NCBI GenBank assembly: GCA_016929015.1
Contig: JAFGJQ010000496.1
Span: 1 to 33,021 of the forward strand
Source of the DNA: Phycisphaerae bacterium
GTDB taxonomy: Bacteria > Planctomycetota > Phycisphaerae > UBA1845
Direction of reading: 5' to 3'
DNA length: 33,021 nt
Part shown: piece by piece, positions 16,818 to 25,407 of the stretch
Position numbering within the stretch: position 1 is the stretch's first letter
Layout of the letters: every line of letters starts with the position of its first letter
Made by a program: the position numbers and the translations under genes
Notes under the pieces: model-generated
Database searches by the model: none
What the model saw: the letters and a program-made list of their open reading frames with translations, nothing else
What the model was told of the DNA's origin: nothing

Positions 16818-18287
16818 CTACTGCCCCACCCTCTGTCCGACCTTCTGAGCGTAGAGCCGCTTGGCCCGGCCCACCAGGTAGAAGGAGCCGGTAATGCAGA
16901 TCAGGTCCTCTCGGGTCAGGGCGCTGCCCGCGATGCGGATGGCCTCTTCCAGGTCTTCCGCCACCTGGGCCATCTTCCCGCACTGATCCACGTAGAGCGT
17001 TGCCAGATCCTGCGGGTCCATGGTGCGCGGGGAGCCCGTCGTGGTGAAGATGACCTTGTCCGCCCCGAGCTGAATGTGACGCAGCATGCCCATCACGTCC
17101 TTGTCCCGCTGGCAGCCGAAGATCACGATCATCGAGTCATACGGCACGTTCTGCCCGATCCCCCGCATCAGCGCGTGTACGCTGGCCGCGTTGTGCGCCC
17201 CGTCCACCAGAATGCGCGGGTTCTCGCAGATCATCTCCATCCGGCCGCTCAGCCGCACGGAGGCCAGCGCGTCAATCGCTAGCTGGTCGTCAATCTTCAG
17301 GCCTCGCTGCTTCAGCACGTCCACCACGGCCAGGGCGACGCTGCAGTTGATCGCCTGGTGCTCGCCCAGCAGCGGCACGTGCACATGCTCAAACCGACTG
17401 TGCGGCGTGGTCAGGCACAGGCGCGTGTGCGGCCCCAGCGCCCGCGACGCCTCAAAGCGATAGCTGAACTCGATGTCCTCACCCGTGAACAGCAGCGGAG
17501 CGCCCATCTTCTCCGAAGCCGCCGTCAGCGCCTGCCGCGCCTCGGCACGCTGCGGCGCGCTAATCACCGGCACGCCCTGCTTCATGATGCCGGCCTTCTC
17601 CTCGGCGATCGCCGCCAGCGTACTTCCAAGTTGACCCGTATGATCCATGCTGATCGACGTGATGGCACACACCTCCGGCCGGATCACGTTCGTCGAGTCC
17701 AACCGACCGCCGAGGCCGGTCTCGATTACGGCCACGTCCACCTTCTCCGCCGCAAAGTGCAGGAAGGCCATGGCCGTCAACACCTCGAAATACGTGAACG
17801 TGTCCCCGTGCGACTTCACCCGGCCGATGGCATCCACCAGCTTCGTGAACTTCGATTCGGAGACCATGTCGCCGTTGATCGCGATGCGCTCGCGCACCGT
17901 CAGAATGTGCGGCGAGGTGTACAGCCCCACTTTCAGATTGTTACCCTGAAGCATCGCCGCCACCATCGCGGCTGTGCTGCCCTTGCCCTTCGTCCCCGCC
18001 ACGTGAACCGTCTTGAACTCACGCTGCGGGTTGCCCAGCGCGGCAAGAAGCCGGGTCATCCGTGACAGGTTGAAATTGGTGGAGTTGTACCCGAAGCGGC
18101 CACTCTGCTCGTAGTTCACCAGCGAACTGAGGTGATTGAGTGCCGCCTTGTACGTCCGCACCAGAGCCCCGCTCGGCTTCCGGACCGTCGCCCGATGAGA
18201 AGCGGCGACCTTCGGGCCAGAAGCGGGTTTTCGAGCTGGTTTGGACGACGACTTGGGTTTCGTCTTAACAGCGGTTGACCGTGCCAT
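16818..18287 (-). CDS. folC: Folylpolyglutamate synthase / dihydrofolate synthase
   Basis: 489 residues. It adds L-glutamate to dihydropteroate or folates in an ATP-dependent reaction in the cytoplasm. The Mur-ligase-type P-loop is GTKGKGS (98-104). Other family motifs are YTSPHILTVRERI, FTYFEVLTAMAF, VIETGLGGRLDSTNVI, SISMDHTGQLG, AEEKAGIMK, LGEHQAIN, GRMEMI and LVDGAHN, in the expected order. A basic Lys/Arg/Ser/Ala-rich extension of about 42 residues precedes the catalytic domain; it is low-complexity and absent from typical FolC. ATG 18287 is chosen because the extension begins there; no strong ribosome-binding site is visible and an upstream ATG at 18323 is possible. It is divergent from aroB. 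Confidence 0.92.
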   Translation of the reverse strand: MARSTAVKTKPKSSSKPARKPASGPKVAASHRATVRKPSGALVRTYKAALNHLSSLVNYEQSGRFGYNSTNFNLSRMTRLLAALGNPQREFKTVHVAGTKGKGSTAAMVAAMLQGNNLKVGLYTSPHILTVRERIAINGDMVSESKFTKLVDAIGRVKSHGDTFTYFEVLTAMAFLHFAAEKVDVAVIETGLGGRLDSTNVIRPEVCAITSISMDHTGQLGSTLAAIAEEKAGIMKQGVPVISAPQRAEARQALTAASEKMGAPLLFTGEDIEFSYRFEASRALGPHTRLCLTTPHSRFEHVHVPLLGEHQAINCSVALAVVDVLKQRGLKIDDQLAIDALASVRLSGRMEMICENPRILVDGAHNAASVHALMRGIGQNVPYDSMIVIFGCQRDKDVMGMLRHIQLGADKVIFTTTGSPRTMDPQDLATLYVDQCGKMAQVAEDLEEAIRIAGSALTREDLICITGSFYLVGRAKRLYAQKVGQRVGQ

Positions 18288-18709
18288 GGGCAGGATTCTA
18301 ACTCCGATAAGCGGCAGCGTCAATGAAGAAACCGTTACTACTCTTTACCAGGATTGAACTTAGCGTTCGGGCGGAGATTCTCACCCCTGTGAGTTTCCAC
18401 CGGGGAAGCCGCTATAACCCCCGGGTGACTCGCGAGTTACGTCAGGCACTCCATTTCACGTATGGCAGGGTAACGGTCTCTGGTCTTCCATTGCACTCTT
18501 ATACGAGTCACACAGCCGACCAGTTTACATCAGACGCGATGAATTTGCCAGTGATGGAAGGAATGGCGGTGGGTAGGAATCTGTCGCTCAACATGTTGTG
18601 GTTTAGTGACATAGGAGCACCGTGTGCCGCAACCCCGGTAGCCACACGGGTTTCCGGCGCGGCTCACGTGCCGGTATCATGATCGTGGCAATCAAGGGAG
18701 GATCGCGAC
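18288..18709. other. Divergent folC-aroB intergenic region
   Basis: 422 bp without a gene I can support; an open frame from 18323 lacks family features. A near-perfect 16-bp palindrome, GTGACTCGCGAGTTAC at 18425-18440 (one mismatch pair), could be an operator. Base composition is less GC-rich than the flanking genes. Promoters for folC and aroB must lie here, but I see no convincing hexamer pairs. Confidence 0.45.
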
Positions 18710-19798
18710 GTGAGCACGTTTGACATTCCGTTTGCCCTAAGCAGGACTCGTGTCGCAGTCCGGCCCGGTGCCTTGCAGGAGTTGGGCCCGGCGCTGGCAG
18801 AGTTGGCCCGCCCGACCAAGGTGCTGCTCGTCAGCGATGAGACGGTGGCCGGGCTCTTTGCGGAGGCAACCCTGGAGAGTCTGCGCGGGGCGGGTCTGGA
18901 AGTCGCGGCCCTGGTGCTGCCGCCCGGCGACGCAACGAAATCGCTCGCCTCGGCCGATCGGATTTACGACCGACTGGGGGAGATGCGGCTGGCCCGGGAC
19001 GGGGCGCTGGTGGCGCTGGGCGGCGGCATGGTGAGCGACCTGACGGGCTTTGCGGCCGCGACATGGATGCGGGGCGTGGCGTTCGCCATTTGCCCGACCA
19101 CGGTGGAGGCGGATGTGGACGCGGCCATCGGGGGCAAGACGGCTGTCAACCATCTCGCGGGTAAGAACCTGGTCGGGGCGTTCCATCAGCCGGTGCTGGT
19201 GCAGATTGATCCGGAGTGCCTGCGGACGCTGCCTCTGCGAGACCGGGTGGCCGGCTTGGCCGAGTCCATCAAGCACGCGGTAATCACTGATGAGCCGTTC
19301 CTGTCGTGGCACGAAGCGCAGCGGGAGCGCGTGCTGGCCCAGGATTCCGGCGTTCTGACGGAGTTGGTGGAGCGCAACGTGCGGATCAAGGCGGATGTTG
19401 TTTCGCGGGACGAGCAGGAGCGCACGGCGCTGCGGGCGTCGTTGAACTTCGGGCACACCGTGGGGCACGCGATCGAGTCGGCGCAAGGCTATGCGTTGCG
19501 GCACGGCGAGTGCGTGGCGCTGGGCATGGTAGCCGAGTGCCGGATCGCAGTGGCGATGGGCCTGCTTTCGGCGGCCGACGCGGATCGCGTGGTCCAGTGC
19601 ATTGGAGCGTACGGCCTGCCCGTGCGGCTGGACACTCCGCTGAACGAGGATGAGTTGCTGGGCTACATGTTGCGTGACAAGAAGGTGGCCGGCGGCAAGG
19701 TCCGATTCACGCTGCCAAACGGCCTGGGCGCCACGGTGCTGCGCGACGACGTGCCGGATGCCGTCGTACGTACCGCGTGCCATGGCGTGGCGCTTTGA
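18710..19798 (+). CDS. aroB: 3-dehydroquinate synthase
   Basis: 362 residues. It converts DAHP to 3-dehydroquinate, the second step of the shikimate pathway, in the cytoplasm with NAD+ and a divalent metal. NAD-binding segments are PPGDATKSL (71-79) and GGGMVSDLTGFAAATWMRG. The substrate loop is VDAAIGGKTAVNHLAGKN. The metal ligands are Glu185, His249 (FGHTVGHAIE) and His265 (RHGECVALGM). GTG 18710 follows GGGAGG at 18696-18701 (8 nt). It is monocistronic as far as visible. The TTVEADVDAA stretch departs slightly from the TTLLAQVD form of well-studied AroB but keeps the active-site residues; a sugar-phosphate cyclase of other function is unlikely. Confidence 0.93.
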   Translation: MSTFDIPFALSRTRVAVRPGALQELGPALAELARPTKVLLVSDETVAGLFAEATLESLRGAGLEVAALVLPPGDATKSLASADRIYDRLGEMRLARDGALVALGGGMVSDLTGFAAATWMRGVAFAICPTTVEADVDAAIGGKTAVNHLAGKNLVGAFHQPVLVQIDPECLRTLPLRDRVAGLAESIKHAVITDEPFLSWHEAQRERVLAQDSGVLTELVERNVRIKADVVSRDEQERTALRASLNFGHTVGHAIESAQGYALRHGECVALGMVAECRIAVAMGLLSAADADRVVQCIGAYGLPVRLDTPLNEDELLGYMLRDKKVAGGKVRFTLPNGLGATVLRDDVPDAVVRTACHGVAL

Positions 19799-20092
19799 TT
19801 TCCCTCATGCCTGCCAAGACCACCGGCCCGCCCGGCGCATGTATATCCTGGAACTGTCGCCAACACCTCTATGCCACCTCCCACGCGTCACCGGCCATAA
19901 CAGAGACTCACGCCACGCCGGCTCACCGGGAAGACACCGCTGATTTCGCCATTCTCCCTCCCGGCAGATTTGAACGCCACGGATGTCCCGTTTCCCCGAT
20001 CCTGTCCACGAAGCGTTCTCGCACGTGACAAGGATTCCGGCGTATGGTCAACCAATGCCACAGCGGATGACCCCGTTGATCGGCCTCTGGGT
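19799..20092. other. Intergenic region after aroB
   Basis: No gene is supported between the aroB stop and the promoter candidate at 20093. Open frames entering from here into the GHL10 gene have no ribosome-binding site and unlikely composition. I see no clear terminator for aroB. Confidence 0.4.
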
Positions 20093-20121
20093 TTGGAGAT
20101 CATCGCCGATTCTGATATGTT
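20093..20121 (+). promoter_or_regulatory. Candidate sigma-70-type promoter for the GHL10 gene
   Basis: TTGGAG at 20093-20098 and TATGTT at 20116-20121 are separated by 17 nt. The -10 is preceded by TGA, giving an extended -10 (TGnTATGTT). A start near 20128 would leave a leader of about 105 nt before ATG 20234. The match is moderate and found by eye. Confidence 0.35.
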
Positions 20122-20233
20122 GAATCAGTCAAGAAGCCAGAGCGAGGCAGAGGCCGGCACGTGCCCGGAGCGGTCGTTGCTATGTGCCTTTCTGTCGCCG
20201 CGGGCCTGGAGCGTCAGGAGGAGGATGGAAGCA

Positions 20234-22207
20234 ATGCCCACGAAGCACCATCGCACACGAGTGATTTCCTGCGCCGTCACGTGCTGTCTCATCGGGGGTC
20301 TCATCGCGCCGCCGGCGGTGGCGCAGTCATCCATGCGCGCGTTCTGGGCCGACGCGTTTCACGAGGGCTTCAGAAGCACGTCGCAGATTGACGCGATGAT
20401 CTCCATGGCGATGACCGGCAATTACAACGCCATCATCGCCGAGGTGCTCGCGTATCAGGACAATGTGGGCAGCGGCCACGGCGCTTACTGGAATTCCAGC
20501 ATTGTGCCCAAGGCCGGCGACATCGTCGGCGGGATCGACCCTCTGGCCTATCTGGTTCAGCAGGCGCACGCCAACGGGCTGGAGGTTCACTGCTGGCTGG
20601 TAGCCTATCGCGTGTCCACGGCCTGGCCCCCCAGCGGCAACACGGTCGTCCAGCCGGAGTGGATCATGGTGCCGCGAAGCGACATGGGCGGCGGACCGGC
20701 GACGGTCGACGGAAAGTATACGCTCGACCCCGGCTCGCCTGAGGTACAGGAGTACCTCGTCAGCATTGTGCGCGAACTCGTGACCAACTATGAAATCGAC
20801 GGCATTCACTGGGACTACATAAGGTACACCAGCACAAACGCGGGCTATCCGGCGGACACCGGGTATGACCAGTCCGGGCTGGCCCGCTTCCAGGACATTA
20901 CGGGGTACGTGGGCACGCCCCCGTACTCCGGCGAACCCTCGTGGGATGACTTCCGCCGGCGGGAAATCGACGAACTCGTGCGCCGCGTCCGGGCGGAGAT
21001 CCCCTCGGTTACGAGCAACCCGCGGCAGCCGTTGCGCCACACCGCGGCACTAATCACATGGGGCGACGCGCCATCCAACTTCGAATCCACCAGCGCGTAC
21101 GGCATTTTTCAGAACTGGCGATACTGGATGGAGCAGGGGTACCTCGATGCGGGCATCCCGATGTGCTATTACCGGGAGTACAACCCGCCTCACGACCAGT
21201 GGTATCGCAACTGGGTCGACGCGGCGATCGGCTGGCGCTATGACCGCCACATGTACATCGGCCCCGGCATCTACTTGAACAGCTTTGCCGACAGCGTAAC
21301 CCAGATGCAGTACGCGCGGAACGCCGGTGCCGACGGGCTCTCGACGTACTCCTTCGCGAGTACAAACAACACCGGCCAGATCGCGGCGGACTGGTACCCT
21401 TACGTAGCGGCGAATCTGTTCACCAGCTCCATACCGACGCCCGACATGCCCTGGCGCGATCCGGCCGTTGCCGGTGAAGGAACCCTGTGGGGCCGGGTCA
21501 CCGACCGGTTCACGGGCGAGCCGATCGACAACGCCACCGTGCAGGCCGGCCCCGGCGGCCCGATCCAGACCGACGGCAACGGCTACTACGTTGTGACGCT
21601 GATCCCCGCCTCTCCGGCCGGGACCGCGTACAATGTGACCGCGTCCTACCCCGGCTACACGGACCGCACGGTGGTGGGCGTAGTCCTCGCGGGCGACGTC
21701 TCCAGACTGGACATCCTGCTGGGTGACTGTCGGAACGACAACGACTGTGACGACGGCGTGTTCTGCAACGGTGCGGAGACGTGCCTTTTCGGAACATGCC
21801 AGCCGGGCACGGCCGTCGATTGCGATGACGGCGTCGGCTGCACGGATGACTCCTGCAACGCGGACACCGATTCCTGCGACAACATCCCGAACAACGGCCT
21901 GTGTGACGACGGGCTGTACTGCAATGGTGCCGAAACCTGCGACGCGCAGCTTGGTTGTCAGTCCGGCGATTATCCGTGCGCATCGACCCACTGGTGCCAC
22001 GAGGATGGCACGGAATGCATCGCTTACGGGAGCGGTGATTTCGAACCGGACGGCGACGTCGATCTGGCGGACTTCACGGCGCTGCAGCAGTGCTTCGGCG
22101 AGCCGGCGACCCCGGAGTGCTATCCAGGCAATCTGACCGGGGATGACGGCCTGATCGACCTGGAGGATTTTGCGGTGTTTGCCGGGGCCATGGCCGGACC
22201 GTCGTAG
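20234..22207 (+). CDS. Exported GHL10-type glycosidase with CarboxypepD_reg, Cys-rich repeats and EF-hand/dockerin-like tail
   Basis: 657 residues. The signal peptide ends near PPAVAQ. Residues ~30-400 match the DUF187/GHL10 (beta/alpha)8 family: MRAFWADAFHEGF, AYLVQQAHANGLEVHCW, WIMVPRSD, DPGSPEVQEYLVSIVRELV, EIDGIHWDYIRYTS and GADGLSTYSF. A carboxypeptidase-regulatory-like beta-sandwich follows (GTLWGRVTDRFTGEPIDNATV). Next are two Cys-rich repeats (DCDDGVFCNGAETC, CDDGLYCNGAETC) and two EF-hand-like loops (EPDGDVDLADFTAL, GDDGLIDLEDFAVF). ATG 20234 is preceded by AGGAGGAGG at 20216-20224 (9 nt); ATG 20225 is too close. The protein is probably surface or extracellular and acts on an unknown polysaccharide. 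Confidence 0.82.
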   Translation: MPTKHHRTRVISCAVTCCLIGGLIAPPAVAQSSMRAFWADAFHEGFRSTSQIDAMISMAMTGNYNAIIAEVLAYQDNVGSGHGAYWNSSIVPKAGDIVGGIDPLAYLVQQAHANGLEVHCWLVAYRVSTAWPPSGNTVVQPEWIMVPRSDMGGGPATVDGKYTLDPGSPEVQEYLVSIVRELVTNYEIDGIHWDYIRYTSTNAGYPADTGYDQSGLARFQDITGYVGTPPYSGEPSWDDFRRREIDELVRRVRAEIPSVTSNPRQPLRHTAALITWGDAPSNFESTSAYGIFQNWRYWMEQGYLDAGIPMCYYREYNPPHDQWYRNWVDAAIGWRYDRHMYIGPGIYLNSFADSVTQMQYARNAGADGLSTYSFASTNNTGQIAADWYPYVAANLFTSSIPTPDMPWRDPAVAGEGTLWGRVTDRFTGEPIDNATVQAGPGGPIQTDGNGYYVVTLIPASPAGTAYNVTASYPGYTDRTVVGVVLAGDVSRLDILLGDCRNDNDCDDGVFCNGAETCLFGTCQPGTAVDCDDGVGCTDDSCNADTDSCDNIPNNGLCDDGLYCNGAETCDAQLGCQSGDYPCASTHWCHEDGTECIAYGSGDFEPDGDVDLADFTALQQCFGEPATPECYPGNLTGDDGLIDLEDFAVFAGAMAGPS

Positions 22208-22282
22208 AACGCCCGCAACGGGTTGGTTCTCACAAAGCCTGTTGCTCGCTTGCTCCCTGCTCGTGACAGAGGTTCATCGATC

Positions 22283-22312
22283 CGGCGACGGACGTACGCC
22301 GTGTTGTCGCCG
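22283..22312. repeat. Inverted repeat between convergent genes
   Basis: CGGCGAC at 22283-22289 pairs with GTCGCCG at 22306-22312 around a 16-nt loop. It lies between the stops of the GHL10 and SGNH genes. No T tract follows on either strand, so if it stops transcription it is not a classical intrinsic terminator. Confidence 0.35.
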
Positions 22313-22356
22313 CCCGGCCCCGTGCTGAAGCGATGCGGAACCCTCGGCACGGACCG

Positions 22357-23211
22357 TCATCCGCCGCTCCCCTGACCGATTACCTGGGCAAAGAGCCGGG
22401 CGATGATTGCATTGCCCGTCTCGCTGAGGTGATTGCAGTCCACAAAGTTGGAATCCTCGGCGTGAAGAGTCTCGTTCGCCGATGCGACATCCACGATGAT
22501 CGCTCCCGTGTTCAGGGCGGCCTGCCGAATTCGCTCGTTCAGGAGTGACACGTATTCATTGGCGTTCTGCGCCTGAGACGGCTGTATGACCTGCAGAAAC
22601 AAAGGGTCGCACGGGGCACTCGCCTCCCGTAGGAAAAAGTAGGTTGCGACATAGACCGTCAGGCCGGCCCTTTGGGCCTCCATGATCGCCGCCTCGATGT
22701 TGGCCTGAACGCGGTCGAGGGTGTCCGTCAGCCGCACCGAAAAGGGGTAGCCGGACGTGATCGGCGAGAACTGCAACTGACCATCCACCTCCTGGATGAG
22801 ATGGATGATGTCCGCTCCTCCCTCCCAGTACAGCAGGGTGTCGGCGTTCGGATACTTGCCGCTGGAAAGCAGGTCGCGCAGCCGGTGCAGCCCCGCGCCC
22901 GTTGTTTCACCCCCTCTGCCCTGGTTCGCGGTGACTCCCGGAGACTGCCCCAGGCGTTCCGACAGAATCTCCGGGTAGGCAGGATCGGAGCGCCCGGCCG
23001 TACTTGAATCGCCAAAGGCGATATATCGAACGGACGGGTCGGGTATCAACAGGACGCCGTTGGTGCAGCCCATGCCTGGGCCGACCATGGTCAACAGAAG
23101 CGCAACACGGGCGGCCGCGCGGCGAGTGCCGATGCGTTCCTTCTTCTCCTTCGCCAATACGAATCCAAAGAAGCGAAGCGCGTTGACGAACGGGTCTGGA
23201 AACACGCCCAT
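22357..23211 (-). CDS. SGNH/GDSL-type hydrolase, probably exported
   Basis: About 284 residues. Block I is AFGDSSTAG with nucleophile Ser69. Block II is NQGRGGETT. Block III is EGGAD, where the usual Asn of GxND is Ala. Block V is DCNHLSETG with Asp258 and His261. The fold fits an esterase or lipase acting on an acyl or acetyl ester. A hydrophobic segment (VALLLTMVGPGMGCTNG, residues ~36-52) after a very basic stretch (KEKKERIGTRRAAAR) looks like a signal sequence; the GMGC could be a poor lipobox. The start is uncertain: ATG 23211 has no ribosome-binding site, and an internal TTG just before the basic stretch is possible. It converges with the GHL10 gene. Confidence 0.72.
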   Translation of the reverse strand: MGVFPDPFVNALRFFGFVLAKEKKERIGTRRAAARVALLLTMVGPGMGCTNGVLLIPDPSVRYIAFGDSSTAGRSDPAYPEILSERLGQSPGVTANQGRGGETTGAGLHRLRDLLSSGKYPNADTLLYWEGGADIIHLIQEVDGQLQFSPITSGYPFSVRLTDTLDRVQANIEAAIMEAQRAGLTVYVATYFFLREASAPCDPLFLQVIQPSQAQNANEYVSLLNERIRQAALNTGAIIVDVASANETLHAEDSNFVDCNHLSETGNAIIARLFAQVIGQGSGG

Positions 23212-23677
23212 ATGCGTTGATTCTACGCCGGACGCAGGCATCGGCCAACGATCATGCGACGCCTTTTCGGCAATCCCGCACCGCCGGAAACCCGATCCTG
23301 GCGAGTCTGCTTGTTTTCCATGAAGGCTGGTTTCAGCCGCGGAGCCGATCAACGGAACCACCGCTCCCGCTGAGCCGCCGTCGACGTCAGACGTGGTGTC
23401 GGCCCCAGCCGGGTCTGTCACCGCGAACAACCGAATGGGCCGCTTCCGGAACGGGACCGCGCGTTTGTGCTGCTAGTCCAGACTTCGCAATGGGAGTTTT
23501 TGACAGTAGTCCGCGATCCGGGATGCGAAACCAACCTCGGGTCCTTGGTCCCGCGTCGTTTGCCCATGCCCCCCAATTCGTAGGATCGACACAGCGAACG
23601 CTGGCGGGGCACGGTCAGGTGGACTTCATTCGATGTTCCCGTACGTAGAAACCCGGACCCGCCTACGGCGAACTCTC
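23212..23677. other. Intergenic region between the SGNH gene and the PEP-CTERM leader
   Basis: About 466 bp with no supported gene. Both strands have only short arginine/serine-rich frames without ribosome-binding sites. The frame upstream of the SGNH start remains open to 23430 but is low in family signal. Promoters for the divergent pair lie here or just to the right. Confidence 0.4.
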
Positions 23678-23706
23678 TTGCGTTCGACTTTGGAGGTCTC
23701 TAGGAT
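23678..23706 (+). promoter_or_regulatory. Candidate promoter for the PEP-CTERM gene
   Basis: TTGCGT at 23678-23683 and TAGGAT at 23701-23706 are separated by 17 nt. Transcription would begin near 23713 and run through a structured ~160-nt leader before ATG 23876. The hexamer matches are only 3/6 and 4/6. Confidence 0.3.
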
Positions 23707-23775
23707 AGCCAGCAATACTCAAGGAGGCACCGGACAGTCTGGCGGTTGTCCCCTTGCCTGCCCGTCCGGGAGACG

Positions 23776-23807
23776 AGAGAGACGCTGAGAGGCGTGCTCT
23801 CTTTTTT
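23776..23807 (+). terminator. Intrinsic terminator inside the leader of the PEP-CTERM gene (possible attenuator)
   Basis: GAGAG 23777-23781 and ACGC 23782-23785 pair with GCGT 23792-23795 and CTCTC 23797-23801, with one bulged G at 23796 and the loop TGAGAG. Six T residues follow at 23802-23807. This is the best intrinsic terminator in the window, yet it points into a gene that begins 69 nt further on. Upstream, CCGGAC 23730-23735 can pair with GTCCGG 23764-23769, and CAAGG 23720-23724 with CCTTG 23752-23756. The second pairing would interleave with the first, so alternative folds are possible. It could instead end a small upstream RNA. Confidence 0.6.
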
Positions 23808-23875
23808 CATGCCGGGGTCGCATCCGGCGTCCCTGTGCACGGTCACACCTGGAATCGAAAAGGAGGAACACGACG

Positions 23876-24622
23876 ATGAAGACACCACGTGCCATTGCAG
23901 TCCTGCTCGTCTGCACTTGCGGATCGATCGCATCTGCAAACGTCTACGATGGCTTCGAGGACGGGGATTACACGAACAATCCCACCTGGACTGTGGTTCC
24001 TATTCCTGACGTGACTGGCGCAGCGGAGGTGGTTGCGGACCCAGTTCGCCCAGGCAACCTTGTGCTGGCCGGGTACGGTCAGGAGTCGCGCCACTATGGC
24101 CTCACGACGTGGGTGGCCATGCCATGGACGTCGTTTGACATGTCGATGGACATCCTGACGCTTGCCAACGACTTCAACCCGAAGATCGTCGTGCGGCGCA
24201 ACCCTCCTGAACCCAGCAATCCTGATTACATCGTGGATGTCCAGGTCAGACGAGAACCGACCGCATCCTTCAGCCAGCTTCGAATTGTCGAGTATGCAGA
24301 GGACCACCCCGCGCACCTGGACCACCGCGTTGACTTCGATGCGGACCCCATGGGTGATTGGTGGCGTGTGCACGCTTGGTACGACGACACTGACAACCAG
24401 ATCAAGGTGGAGATCCGAAGGGTTGTGGACGACTCGCTCGTGCTCAGCCACAGTCTAACGCCCGCCGCAGATCTTTCACTCGAACCCCCCATCGAGGCAC
24501 TGGACGTTGGTTTCGAGAAGACGTCGTGGTCGTACATGGACAACGTGACTCTCGTTCCAGAGCCGTCATCGATCGTGTTCGTGGGCCTGGGATGCGCTGC
24601 GATCAGGAAACGGCGGCCTTGA
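23876..24622 (+). CDS. PEP-CTERM sorted surface protein
   Basis: 248 residues. The signal peptide ends SIASA; the mature part begins NVYDGFEDGDYTNNPTWTVV, a beta-rich lectin/laminin-G-like pattern. The C-terminus is VPEPSSIVFVGLG followed by a short hydrophobic span and RKRRP, the PEP-CTERM signal recognised by exosortase EpsH/XrtA-type transpeptidases. The protein should be cleaved and sorted to the outer surface or exopolysaccharide matrix. ATG 23876 has AAGGAGGA at 23860-23867 (8 nt). No exosortase gene is in the window. The long leader with a terminator suggests regulated expression. Ligand and function are unknown. Confidence 0.85.
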   Translation: MKTPRAIAVLLVCTCGSIASANVYDGFEDGDYTNNPTWTVVPIPDVTGAAEVVADPVRPGNLVLAGYGQESRHYGLTTWVAMPWTSFDMSMDILTLANDFNPKIVVRRNPPEPSNPDYIVDVQVRREPTASFSQLRIVEYAEDHPAHLDHRVDFDADPMGDWWRVHAWYDDTDNQIKVEIRRVVDDSLVLSHSLTPAADLSLEPPIEALDVGFEKTSWSYMDNVTLVPEPSSIVFVGLGCAAIRKRRP

Positions 24623-24650
24623 CCGCGCGGATAGTGCGCGGATTGCTTTT
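24623..24650 (+). terminator. Probable terminator of the PEP-CTERM gene
   Basis: CCGCGC at 24623-24628 pairs with GCGCGG at 24636-24641 around GGATAGT, and is followed by ATTGCTTTT. The stem begins right after the stop codon. The T tract is interrupted, so strength is uncertain. Confidence 0.5.
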
Positions 24651-25118
24651 GCCAGTTGCTCGAAGCGAGGCGACGCGTTTGCCGGGCAGTCAGCCTCCGG
24701 TGAGCCGCGCAATCGTCCTGCAAAATCCGGCCCGGGCTGCCCGCTTGGCGCAAATCGATCTCTGCTTGGCCTGTCAATTCCAGGGCCACCGCGCCCCGCA
24801 TTGGGTTCCCGGTGCTCGTGCAGACGCCGGGGAGGGAGTTTGTGACCGCGGTCGACGGGCTGGGTCTGCGCTGCGCCATCGGTCCCATCACGCCATGATC
24901 GTTGCCGATGCCCCCTACGGGGCCGTGAACACCTGCTGGAATTCCCCGACGTCATTGGGGCCCACGTCGGTATCTGCTTCGTAATTATCGCCCTGGCATC
25001 GGACCGATAGGTTCACGTTCGACTTGGACAGGCAGTCTGCGAGCGTTGCGGATGTTCCCCGTATCAACGTCACTGTTCCCGCCTTGGTCTTCGGGCTTCG
25101 GCAACTCCGGGGCAGCCG
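24651..25118. other. Region of decayed sequence left of the integrase remnant
   Basis: 468 bp with no intact gene. A minus-strand frame ending at 24915 reads TLIRGTSATLADCLSKSNVN and later GPNDVGEFQQVF with protein-like composition, but it continues upstream through the tRNA gene and has no start, so at best it is the tail of a lost gene. The stretch lies between the PEP-CTERM gene and an integrase remnant beside a tRNA and is probably the residue of an old insertion. Confidence 0.35.
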
Positions 25119-25325
25119 CATTCGGATCGCCGGTCTGCGATCACGAACTGGGCCCGCCGAGTGCCCGCCCACGTTACGCAGCGATTGGCGGGACACGTCA
25201 GCATCACCACGACGATGCAGTTCTACGTGAGCGTTCTCGACGATGACATGGACGTCGCCAGACGGGCCATTGAGGACACGATAGCGCACACAAGAAGTGC
25301 GCGGGACGCAGTTAGGACGCAGTGA
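25119..25325 (+). pseudogene. C-terminal remnant of a phage-type tyrosine recombinase (integrase)
   Basis: This frame reads HSDRRSAITNWARRVPAHV, then TQRLAGHVSITTTMQFYVSV, then LDDDMDVARRAIEDTIAHT and ends at TGA 25323-25325. It matches the last catalytic section of tyrosine recombinases: the HxLR-type box (here HSDRR, altered), the GH box (LAGHVS) and the nucleophile Tyr (MQFYVSV). The rest of the enzyme is missing; upstream the frame loses resemblance. It ends 83 nt from the 3' end of tRNA-Leu, the usual place for an integrase of an element that uses the tRNA as attachment site. Confidence 0.75.
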
Positions 25326-25376
25326 GGCCTTTTTCCACCCCCTCCGGTGGCTCCGCACGCCAGGCAAACACTGTCG

Positions 25377-25401
25377 TAACTCCCTGAGCGAATTCGAGTT
25401 A
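25377..25401. repeat. Short inverted repeat between integrase remnant and tRNA-Leu
   Basis: TAACTC at 25377-25382 and GAGTTA at 25396-25401 flank a 13-nt centre, immediately beyond the tRNA 3' end (25408). It could be part of an old attachment site or a weak tRNA terminator. There is no poly-T tract. Confidence 0.3.
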
Positions 25402-25407
25402 GCCGAT

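Noticed and set aside
18323-18682. Plus-strand open frame in the folC-aroB gap
   Set aside because: No ribosome-binding site, no family resemblance, and it overlaps the expected regulatory DNA of two divergent genes.
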